From an uncultured Balneola sp. (GTDB lineage: Bacteria > Bacteroidota > Rhodothermia > Balneolales > Balneolaceae): 64,000 bases of DNA. The stretch spans positions 104,036-168,035 of the forward strand of contig CABZWK010000003.1 in NCBI GenBank assembly GCA_902529365.1, read 5' to 3'. A program made the position numbers and the translations under genes. Below are positions 9,546 to 18,500 of the stretch, one piece after another. The notes beneath the pieces are model-generated. The model searched no databases, was not told where the DNA came from, and was given only the letters and a program-made list of their open reading frames with translations. The stretch's first letter is position 1, and each line of letters opens with the position of its first letter.

Positions 9546-10955
9546 ATGAAAAAAACGCCATTACATACGATCTACGAACAACAAAAAACGTTCTTTGAAT
9601 CCGGAAAAACGCTACACTATCCCTTTCGATTAGCCGCCCTTTTGCGCTTAGAAGATGCTCTAAATACCTATGAAAACGCCTTAATAGAGGCATTGAATGA
9701 GGATTTAAAAAAATCCGCTTTTGAATCTTATAGCGCAGAAATTGGCCTAATTAAATCAGAGATTCGTTTTATAAAGCGTCATTTAAAAAAGTGGATGCGT
9801 CCGAAAAAGCAACGGGATGTACTTATAAATTTTCCTTCGAAAAACTACCACGTTCCCATTCCATATGGGCTTAGTCTGATCATTGGACCCTGGAATTATC
9901 CAGTACAATTGTGTTTAAATCCTCTCATTGGAGCCATTGCTGCTGGAAATACAGTGATCCTAAAGCCCTCCGAATGGGCGCCTCAGGTGGGTGAGGTACT
10001 CCAACGCATGATAGCTGATTTTTTTGACCCTGCTCATATATCCGCGTTAACGGGGGATGAAACCTTCAGCGCTGAATTAGTTAAGCTAGATGTAGATTAT
10101 ATTTTTTTTACAGGGAGTACACAGGTTGGACGTCTCGTTGCACAATCGGCTGGATCACGACTAATTCCCTGTACTCTAGAACTTGGTGGTAAAAGCCCTT
10201 GCATCGTTGACCAAACCGCAGATCTTAAAATAACTGCACGACGGATTGCCTGGGGCAAGTTCATGAATGCAGGACAAACCTGTGTAGCCCCAGATTATGT
10301 ATTAGTGGATGAACGAGTTGAATCTGAATTATTAATGCACTTAAAAGATGCCATCAACGAATTTTATGGAGCGGATGCATCAACCAGTCCGGATTATCCT
10401 CGCATTATTTCTGATAAACATTATAATAGGTTAATGAGTTTATTTGAAGACAAGTTGACCACCGATTCTTCTGATTTAGCGAAGGGTGCAAAACTGTATA
10501 TGGGCGGAGAAACGAAGGCTGAAGAACGATACATTAGTCCTACTATTCTTACCGATCTAAGCTTGAATCATTCGCTCATGAAAGAAGAAATATTTGGGCC
10601 TATTCTCCCTGTTTTTAGGTATCGCAGTGTAGATGAAATACCTAAAATTATTAACAAAAATGCCCATCCCCTTGCATGCTACCTGTTTTCGAAAGATCCC
10701 AACATGCATTCCCTCTTTACACATACACTTAGCTTTGGAGGTGGGGCCATAAACGACACCGTCGCTCATTTAGGAAATCCACATTTAGCTTTTGGAGGAG
10801 TTGGTCCAAGTGGGATTGGCTCCTATCATGGTCGGCATTCGTTTGAAACCTTTTCTCACATGAAGAGTATAATGAAGAAAAGTTTTTTTATGGATATCCC
10901 TCTTCGATACCCACCCTATACCGGTAAATTGAAGTGGCTAAGAAAACTCTTTTGA
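9546..10955 (+). CDS. aldehyde dehydrogenase, class 3-like
   Basis: A 469-residue NAD(P)-dependent aldehyde dehydrogenase. Visible motifs are the cofactor-site GPWNYPVQLCLNPLIGAIAA, IFFTGSTQVGR (Rossmann glycine), the general base glutamate in LELGGKSPCIV, and the catalytic cysteine in FMNAGQTCVAPDYVLV. Absence of a long N-terminal extension and the KPSEWAP/LNPLIGA pattern fit the ALDH3 group that oxidises medium- and long-chain aldehydes. The C-terminal tail (SIMKKSFFMDIPLRYPPYTG) is basic and aromatic, also as in ALDH3 proteins. The natural substrate is inferred only. It stands alone, with 400 bp upstream and an apparent minus-strand terminator just after its stop. Confidence 0.93.
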   Translation: MKKTPLHTIYEQQKTFFESGKTLHYPFRLAALLRLEDALNTYENALIEALNEDLKKSAFESYSAEIGLIKSEIRFIKRHLKKWMRPKKQRDVLINFPSKNYHVPIPYGLSLIIGPWNYPVQLCLNPLIGAIAAGNTVILKPSEWAPQVGEVLQRMIADFFDPAHISALTGDETFSAELVKLDVDYIFFTGSTQVGRLVAQSAGSRLIPCTLELGGKSPCIVDQTADLKITARRIAWGKFMNAGQTCVAPDYVLVDERVESELLMHLKDAINEFYGADASTSPDYPRIISDKHYNRLMSLFEDKLTTDSSDLAKGAKLYMGGETKAEERYISPTILTDLSLNHSLMKEEIFGPILPVFRYRSVDEIPKIINKNAHPLACYLFSKDPNMHSLFTHTLSFGGGAINDTVAHLGNPHLAFGGVGPSGIGSYHGRHSFETFSHMKSIMKKSFFMDIPLRYPPYTGKLKWLRKLF

Positions 10956-10957
10956 AT

Positions 10958-10984
10958 AAAAAAAGACAGCTATGAAAAGCTGCC
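10958..10984 (-). terminator. intrinsic terminator reading minus strand
   Basis: Stem CAGCT/AGCTG (10967-10971 with 10978-10982), extended by an outer G-C pair at 10965/10984 across one mismatch. It is followed on the minus strand by seven T residues (10964-10958). It could end transcripts arriving from the T9SS operon at 11263-21069. On the plus strand no U-run follows, so it is a weak terminator for the aldehyde dehydrogenase. Confidence 0.5.
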
Positions 10985-11262
10985 TTAAAAAAACGACGTG
11001 GTTTTCACACCACATCATTTCGGGTTATGGTATCAATAAAAAAACTTGATAAACTAATTATACTGTCTATTGAGCTTATTTTGAGAATTTAATGCTTACT
11101 TTAGAAAAAGATAAGCATATGTACATTTGTTAGAAATTTATATAAATGAAAGCGCTAACAACTATGTAAAAATATATTAAGTATTTAATTATTAGACTAC
11201 AAGAAATAAATTAGAATTCCTAAATAAAACTAATTTTCAAATTTCCTTTGAGATAAATTCAA
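10985..11262. other. AT-rich intergenic region
   Basis: With the terminator this makes a 307 bp gap between convergent genes. A short imperfect stem (GTGGT/ACCAC near 10998-11013) is visible, but there is no U-tract and no convincing reading frame. I see nothing else in it. Confidence 0.5.
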
Positions 11263-14200
11263 TTATTTCAATAGTAACATTCTTTTAGTAATAATCTTAT
11301 TACCCATTTGTAACTGATAAATGTAAACCCCACTTGATAAGCTATTTGCTTCAAAAGTTACACTATAATATCCTGGCGCCATACGCTCATTCTTAAGTGT
11401 TTGTACTTTTTGACCTAATATATTATAAATCTGTAATTGAACGTTTGCAGTTTCAGGAACAATAAAATCGATCTGAGTATTAGGGTTAAAGGGATTAGGA
11501 TAGTTTTGATATAATTCAAATATCTTAGGTATAAGATCCAAATTATACGGTTCCATAGATATTCTTGATTGTTCATTTACTCGAATTGTACCCGTAAAAT
11601 TTACATTCGGTTTTAATTCTAAGATTTCAAAATGTAATTCTAGTACAATATCATCGCGTAACTCATCTATACCATACATAGCTATACTTAGAAATTGATC
11701 TGAAGTATGTTCAAGTATTTCCCAGTTCTCTGGTTTTTGAGAAATTGAACTTAACCGAATACTATTTTTATGCGGTATTTGAATTTCAATAGAATTTATA
11801 CCACTTTTGATATTCGATATGTTGATGGGCACAGTTAATATATCTTGACCATCTGAAATATTTGGTGACCATGTAATCAAGGGTTTCTGCATATCCTTTA
11901 ATGCATCATTATTCCCACCACAATTTAACGTAACAGGTAATCCAACTATGTATTTTAAAATTGTTGCTGCATCATATGCTGATACAAAACCATTACCCGT
12001 AACATCAGCAGCTGTTGAATCCCTACCTATAAGAGGATACTGTGGAGCCATTCTTACCGAATGACGTAAAATGAATGAGCCATCTAATGCAGAAACAAAA
12101 TAATCTCCTGTTACATCACCGCATACAAGCGAAGGAGTGCCGTCTTTATCATCGAGCCATCCAGAGTAATTCACAAAGCCTTTTGACGCATCGTCATATT
12201 CATCATAAATCTCATCAATATTCTTTGGATTCTTTCCTTCATTCATCTGGGCAGTAGCCTCATCACCCCACCAATTAAACCGAGCATTAATCTCATTAGT
12301 GTGATCTGCTTGATTACTAAACTCAGGACCTCCGTTACCATACAAATTATTGTAATTAGCGATCACCTGGCCATACTCTCTTAATATTATTCCATCCCCA
12401 TTATTACTAGTAATCGTAGAATGCTCTATAACCGTCATCTTCGAAGCATTATCAAAATTTGAGGACACAGTTAGGCCTGTATTATTATTCCCTATAATAC
12501 TGCTGCTATCTATTTTTACAGCTGAAGAATATACATTAACTCCTGCATCATACCCTGTTACATATGACCGGCTAATTTTAGCCTTCGATACATGATCTAG
12601 TGACCAGCCTGTCCAATTCTCAGCTCCTTCATCCCATACTAAACTATCTCTTGTAGAACTAAAATCTCCTACATTATAAATATTATAGCGCCCACCTATG
12701 TCATTGTCTTTACTTGTAACTTGCTCTGCATGATTAACCTGAGTCGTCCATAAATTTCTGTTTTCTTGGAGTACTATCTCATAGTCATTGTGCTGATCAT
12801 TGTCATGTGTATTTATATAAATACGGTCGTTCTTAAAATCATTGTTGGTAATACTTACCAAGATTAATTCATCAGAATCCCAATCATCATGCATCCCCTC
12901 TATTTGTATACCACCATCTAACACATTATGACTAATATCTATGTTTATATTCAAATATCCCCACTCTGTACGAAGTGCATAGTCAGCTATATTTTCAAAA
13001 ATATTATACCGTATATACATAGTGTCTGTTTTAGATCCTCCTAATTCTTGTATATACAACCCATTATAACTCCCTGTTACCTCAGCATGTTCTAGCTGAA
13101 CTTTTGAATGGTCTCTTGCAATAATCCCCCACCAATCTCTATATACATTTTCTTGATTTTCTCTGCTTGACTTAAACACAATTTTCTCTTGAGGTGTCCC
13201 TACCGCATGTAATGTAGATCCATTAAGAATTCGTAATTCTGAGCGGGTTTCGTCTCGACCCGACGCGCGGTCATCACCAGTAACTCCAAAAGTTGGAGCT
13301 GTAAAAAACACTCCAACACCTGGCTCTATCGTCAAACGAGCCCCATCTGTAACGTCTATGTCTCCTGTCACCAAATAGGGGCTATTATCCTTTGTCCACG
13401 TATGATCACTATCATATACTCCACTTACCAACGTCATCCCATAGTACGCATGGTCTTCTACCCGCTTAGGGTTTCCAAAACTATCCGACTCATCATCATA
13501 AATTACCCTAAGCAAAGAGCCGCGCCTAGCTTGAAGAATATTATCTCCAAGATCAACACTTCCTGACGCGTACTCCTGCACCGTAACCGTTCCAGTATAT
13601 TCACCAGGAGAAATCCGAGTCATAGCTACCATAACTGTATCATCCGGTGAACCTATACGGAAGTGAACATCATTTGGGTTATCAGCATCTGCTAATCCAA
13701 CATAAATTGTTGTTTGATCTAATGAATAATTTAAAACTTCTTCTCCCTGATTATCGACCAAATATATCTCACCTGTGTTACCTAAATCTTGTGATGGTGT
13801 ACCGTTTTCAGCGTCCAACCAATCTGAATAGTTCACAAAGCCTTTTGACGCATCGTCATATTCATCATAAATCTCATCAATATTCTTTGGATGTCCTTCT
13901 TCATTCATCTGGGCAGTAGCCTCATCACCCCACCAATTAAACCGAGCATTAATCTCATTAGTGTGATCTGCTTGATTACTAAACTCAGGACCTCCGTTAC
14001 CATACAAATTATTGTAATTAGCGATCACCTGGCCATACTCTCTTAATATTATTCCATCCCCATTATTACTAGTAATCGTAGAATGCTCTATAACCGTCAT
14101 CTTCGAAGCATTATCAAAATTTGAGGACACAGTTAGGCCTGTATTATTATTCCCTATAATACTGCTGCTATCTATTTTTACAGCTGAAGAATATACATTA

Positions 14201-15507
14201 ACTCCTGCATCATACCCTGTTACATATGACCGGCTAATTTTAGCCTTCGATACATGATCTAGTGACCAGCCTGTCCAATTCTCAGCTCCTTCATCCCATA
14301 CTAAACTATCTCTTGTAGAACTAAAATCTCCTACATTATAAATATTATAGCGCCCACCTATGTCATTGTCTTTACTTGTAACTTGCTCTGCATGATTAAC
14401 CTGAGTCGTCCATAAATTTCTGTTTTCTTGGAGTACTATCTCATAGTCATTGTGCTGATCATTGTCATGTGTATTTATATAAATACGGTCGTTCTTAAAA
14501 TCATTGTTGGTAATACTTACCAAGATTAATTCATCAGAATCCCAATCATCATGCATCCCCTCTATTTGTATACCACCATCTAACACATTATGACTAATAT
14601 CTATGTTTATATTCAAATATCCCCACTCTGTACGAAGTGCATAGTCAGCTATATTTTCAAAAATATTATACCGTATATACATAGTGTCTGTTTTAGATCC
14701 TCCTAATTCTTGTATATACAACCCATTATAACTCCCTGTTACCTCAGCATGTTCTAGCTGAACTTTTGAATGGTCTCTTGCAATAATCCCCCACCAATCT
14801 CTATATACATTTTCTTGATTTTCTCTGCTTGACTTAAACACAATTTTCTCTTGAGGTGTCCCTACCGCATGTAATGTAGATCCATTAAGAATTCGTAATT
14901 CTGAGCGGGTTTCGTCTCGACCCGACGCGCGGTCATCACCAGTAACTCCAAAAGTTGGAGCTGTAAAAAACACTCCAACACCTGGCTCTATCGTCAAACG
15001 AGCCCCATCTGTAACGTCTATGTCTCCTGTCACCAAATAGGGGCTATTATCCTTTGTCCACGTATGATCACTATCATATACTCCACTTACCAACGTCATC
15101 CCATAGTACGCATGGTCTTCTACCCGCTTAGGGTTTCCAAAACTATCCGACTCATCATCATAAATTACCCTAAGCAAAGAGCCGCGCCTAGCTTGAAGAA
15201 TATTATCTCCAAGATCAACACTTCCTGACGCGTACTCCTGCACCGTAACCGTTCCAGTATATTCACCAGGAGAAATCCGAGTCATAGCTACCATAACTGT
15301 ATCATCCGGTGAACCTATACGGAAGTGAACATCATTTGGGTTATCAGCATCCGTCAACCCTAGATAAACAACTACCTGGCCCGATGGATAGTTCAACACC
15401 TCTTCACCCTGGTCATTTAATAAGTAGACTACTCCAGAATTTTGAGCAATTATGGTTTTGGGAATAACCATAATCAAAAATAAAAGACTTTTTATGTATA
15501 ATGGCAT
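11263..15507 (-). CDS. giant T9SS cargo: duplicated beta-helix units, dockerin, cohesin-like and sorting domains
   Basis: A secreted surface protein of about 1,414 residues; the ATG at 15507 gives a clean signal peptide (MPLYIKSLLFLIMVIPKTII), whereas a GTG at 15516 adds three residues. Two tandem units of 554 residues follow, each with an N-terminal beta-strand block and a right-handed beta-helix (SPYLVTGDIDVTDGARLTIE onward). Most of the two units is identical at DNA level. Next is a dockerin type I pair (DVTGDYFVSALD and DVTGNGFVSAYD, about residues 1130-1195) with calcium-loop residues, then a cohesin-like beta-sandwich (about 1210-1310), then a T9SS type A sorting domain ([11 protein letters not shown] to the terminal KRMLLLK). 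It is second in an operon, 33 bp after the 1,842-residue gene. No enzymatic motif is evident, so adhesion or scaffolding is inferred. Confidence 0.88.
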   Translation of the reverse strand: MPLYIKSLLFLIMVIPKTIIAQNSGVVYLLNDQGEEVLNYPSGQVVVYLGLTDADNPNDVHFRIGSPDDTVMVAMTRISPGEYTGTVTVQEYASGSVDLGDNILQARRGSLLRVIYDDESDSFGNPKRVEDHAYYGMTLVSGVYDSDHTWTKDNSPYLVTGDIDVTDGARLTIEPGVGVFFTAPTFGVTGDDRASGRDETRSELRILNGSTLHAVGTPQEKIVFKSSRENQENVYRDWWGIIARDHSKVQLEHAEVTGSYNGLYIQELGGSKTDTMYIRYNIFENIADYALRTEWGYLNINIDISHNVLDGGIQIEGMHDDWDSDELILVSITNNDFKNDRIYINTHDNDQHNDYEIVLQENRNLWTTQVNHAEQVTSKDNDIGGRYNIYNVGDFSSTRDSLVWDEGAENWTGWSLDHVSKAKISRSYVTGYDAGVNVYSSAVKIDSSSIIGNNNTGLTVSSNFDNASKMTVIEHSTITSNNGDGIILREYGQVIANYNNLYGNGGPEFSNQADHTNEINARFNWWGDEATAQMNEEGHPKNIDEIYDEYDDASKGFVNYSDWLDAENGTPSQDLGNTGEIYLVDNQGEEVLNYSLDQTTIYVGLADADNPNDVHFRIGSPDDTVMVAMTRISPGEYTGTVTVQEYASGSVDLGDNILQARRGSLLRVIYDDESDSFGNPKRVEDHAYYGMTLVSGVYDSDHTWTKDNSPYLVTGDIDVTDGARLTIEPGVGVFFTAPTFGVTGDDRASGRDETRSELRILNGSTLHAVGTPQEKIVFKSSRENQENVYRDWWGIIARDHSKVQLEHAEVTGSYNGLYIQELGGSKTDTMYIRYNIFENIADYALRTEWGYLNINIDISHNVLDGGIQIEGMHDDWDSDELILVSITNNDFKNDRIYINTHDNDQHNDYEIVLQENRNLWTTQVNHAEQVTSKDNDIGGRYNIYNVGDFSSTRDSLVWDEGAENWTGWSLDHVSKAKISRSYVTGYDAGVNVYSSAVKIDSSSIIGNNNTGLTVSSNFDNASKMTVIEHSTITSNNGDGIILREYGQVIANYNNLYGNGGPEFSNQADHTNEINARFNWWGDEATAQMNEGKNPKNIDEIYDEYDDASKGFVNYSGWLDDKDGTPSLVCGDVTGDYFVSALDGSFILRHSVRMAPQYPLIGRDSTAADVTGNGFVSAYDAATILKYIVGLPVTLNCGGNNDALKDMQKPLITWSPNISDGQDILTVPINISNIKSGINSIEIQIPHKNSIRLSSISQKPENWEILEHTSDQFLSIAMYGIDELRDDIVLELHFEILELKPNVNFTGTIRVNEQSRISMEPYNLDLIPKIFELYQNYPNPFNPNTQIDFIVPETANVQLQIYNILGQKVQTLKNERMAPGYYSVTFEANSLSSGVYIYQLQMGNKIITKRMLLLK
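12171..13689. repeat. internal direct repeat, copy 2 (near-identical)
   Basis: About 1,519 bases matching 13833-15351 with a constant offset of 1,662 bases (554 codons). The only differences I found lie at about 12231-12240. The stretch from there to 13689 appears identical, synonymous sites included. The bordering sequence is clearly diverged although still homologous. Confidence 0.93.
13833..15351. repeat. internal direct repeat, copy 1 (near-identical)
   Basis: First unit in protein order of the duplicated beta-helix segment, aligned to 12171-13689 without gaps. Identity stops abruptly at 15351, where the codons for TDAD and ADAD diverge, and near 13833-13900. Confidence 0.93.
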
Positions 15508-15540
15508 ATCAAACACCGTTGGAGATACAAGTGTTAATTC

Positions 15541-18500
15541 TTATTTAATCAATAGCATTCTATTTATTTGTGAGAACTCTCCAGCAGTTAATCTATACAA
15601 ATAAACACCCGTTGTTAAATCGAAAGCTTCGAACGTCACACTATAATTTCCAGCAGGCATTTTTTCATTCTTAAGTGTCTGAACTCTTTGACCTAATGTA
15701 TTAAATACTTCTAGTTTGACTAAAGAAGCCTCAGGTATCGCAAATTCAATCTGAGTACTTGGATTAAAAGGATTTGGATAATTTTGCAACAATTGAAATT
15801 CAGTAGGTATTGATTCAAAGCTCTCACTTGAAGTAGAAACACTCATATCTACGTTTCCACTTCTACGATAATTTCCTTGATAAGTCGCCCATTGAGCGTG
15901 TTTTTTATCCCATTCTGGACCAAACTTTTTTTCAAGTGAACCATCGTATCGCCAACCATCTCTAATACTAACTAGCTTTCCGCCTTGAGTAGCAACAAAT
16001 ACGCTACCATTAACATAATTAATAGTATTCATAACTGATAAACTACTGGTTTCATCACCAGCTTGAATTTGATAATCCCAAATTAAATTCCCAGCGTCAT
16101 CTACAGCATACACTCTACCAGAGGCATCACCAAAATAAATAACCCCATATTCATTTATTGAAGCTGTAGATGTTATTGATCCAAAGGTTCGAAAAGCCCA
16201 TTCAACTTGACCATTTGCACCATTAATTCCATAAAAAGTTGAATCCGCTCCACCAACTAGAATCAAACCATTTTCAGCAATTACAGGTGTTGTTTGAAAA
16301 GTAGTGGCTAAATCAGTCTCCCATAAAATTTGATCTGTACTTTCACTAGATAAATTTGGATTCCACTTTCTAATTGTACCAGAGGAAAAAGCAGCCACTA
16401 ATTCACTATTATTGGTAACCGATAATGCACCCATTAAACCTTCACCAAAAACAGTTTTGCCTAATGGTGACATCTCTTTAAAAGAGATTGAAGCATCCAA
16501 ATCAAAATAAGTGATATCTCCCAATTTATTAGGTTGAGCTAAGTACTTTTCAGACAAAATAACACCAGGGTGTATTCCTGGAGCTCCTATATTAGAACGC
16601 CATTGCTGAAGTCCTTCTCTTACTCCAATTCCAAAAATTTGATTATCCTCAGACACTAAATAAAGGCGTTTTCTTTTTTCATCAATGACAGGACTGGAAG
16701 AATGAAATCCACCTGTTGAAGTAGACCAGTAGGGTAGCGTTATTTTATGTTTCCACCAATTAAATAAACTATACTTATTCAGTTTTTGAGTCCCTGAAAT
16801 CAAGTAAAATGTTGAATCAGTTGCTATAGCAACAGGTGCTTGTAGAGGAGCAATTAAACGAAATTCATTTGATTCTTCAGGTGTCATTAAGCTTAAATTA
16901 CCTCTGCCATCAGGTTGGAAACTAAAATTATTACCAAACAAAGATAAACCGCTAGTAGGCAGTAAATTAGCGCCTAAATCAATAAAACCAGCATCCATAT
17001 AAACAGAAAAACTAGAACTATCACGGCCTCCATCATTATCTATTGCCACCAAAGTAATATGAGTGGAACCTTGCTTAATATCTATGCTGGGCACTCTATC
17101 TATCGAGTAAAGTTCGTTGTCGACAATCCAAAGTGTTGAATCTATTTCACCATCATTATCAAATCCTTGGAAAGTAAAAGATAGGCCAAATTGATCTCTC
17201 TCTTGATCATGAATATATATGTCATCATAAGCAGCTACAGATGGCGGAATATTAAATGGTGTTCCAATAACAATATCTGATAATTCCCCTTCATTTGATG
17301 ATGTATCCACACCACTTATATAATAATAGTAGAGTATTCCATTTTTTACAGTTGAATCACTATAAAATGAATCCAGAGCATATGTATTATCAATAATTTC
17401 AACAGTATCAGGATGTGAACCCCTGTAAATATTATAATACTCTAAATCGGGATCTAAAATTGGAGCCCAATCAATTTGGACCAAAGAATTAGCACTATAT
17501 ACCGATTCAATAATTGGTTTAGAAGGACCCGTTAAATCAAAATTGTATCCAAGTGTAGATTTAGAGAGCCCACCTTCGAGGGCAGGGTCAAAAGAATATA
17601 TCGGGTTTGATATTGCCGAATCCACAGCGCTAATTCGATAGAACACTTGGACACTTAAGTCATCTATTGTATCAATAAATGTTCTTGTATCCACATTGAT
17701 ACTATCATATAAAGATACTAATGTAGAATCTAATCCTTTGTAAATCTTGTACCATTCCACATCTTGTTCAGGACTAGGGTCCCACTCTAAAGTCAATTGA
17801 TCATCTTGTATTGTTTGAATAATATTTATTGGCGGGTTAGGTGGTGTATCATCTCCTGTCTGGATCTCTATGAATCGCGCATCACCTTCATTACCTGCCA
17901 AATCAACTGATGTTACCCAGTAGGTATAAACTGTTTGATTTAACAAATCTTTATTATCAACCCAATTAAATATTAAATCACTTGAATCATTTTGCGCCTG
18001 CTCAAATAATCCTTTGGGAACTATTAGTGAGTCGAATAGCTCAATAGAATTGGCATATAATGCATCTAATGGAAATTCACCCCCTGTCCACAACCAAGTA
18101 GTGTCGATAGTATCTTCATAAGCTTCTACCAAACCCTTGATCGATATAACTTTATAAATATTAAAGTGAGATAATTCATCAAAAGCATCTACTTCCCATT
18201 CAAGCTCAAAAGTTCTAGCATTTAATCGTTTCGCAGTTAAATAATTAGCAGGAATAGGTGGAATAATATCAATAGGCGGAGATAACTCTTCAATAAATAT
18301 AGTCTCTCTTTCTGAAGTTTTTCCTAAGTATAGATTATGTAATTTCGCTTGTGCAGAATACTTATATGTATTTCCTATATAAGTGTCAAAGTCAATAAAA
18401 CTTCCTCTATTTAATGTATCTATTCGAATTAATTCATTTTCGGCAGACCATTTTGACAAATATATCGCATCTAAGTAGAGGCTTAGTGAGTCAGGATACT

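Noticed and set aside
13647..13919. Plus-strand frame of 90 codons inside the giant gene
   Set aside because: It overlaps the repeat boundary and a similar frame recurs at 12075, so it is the opposite-strand shadow of the repeat.
12171..15351. The long internal repeat as an insertion element or CRISPR-like structure
   Set aside because: It stays in one reading frame, codes for a beta-helix, and has neither terminal inverted repeats nor short spaced units.
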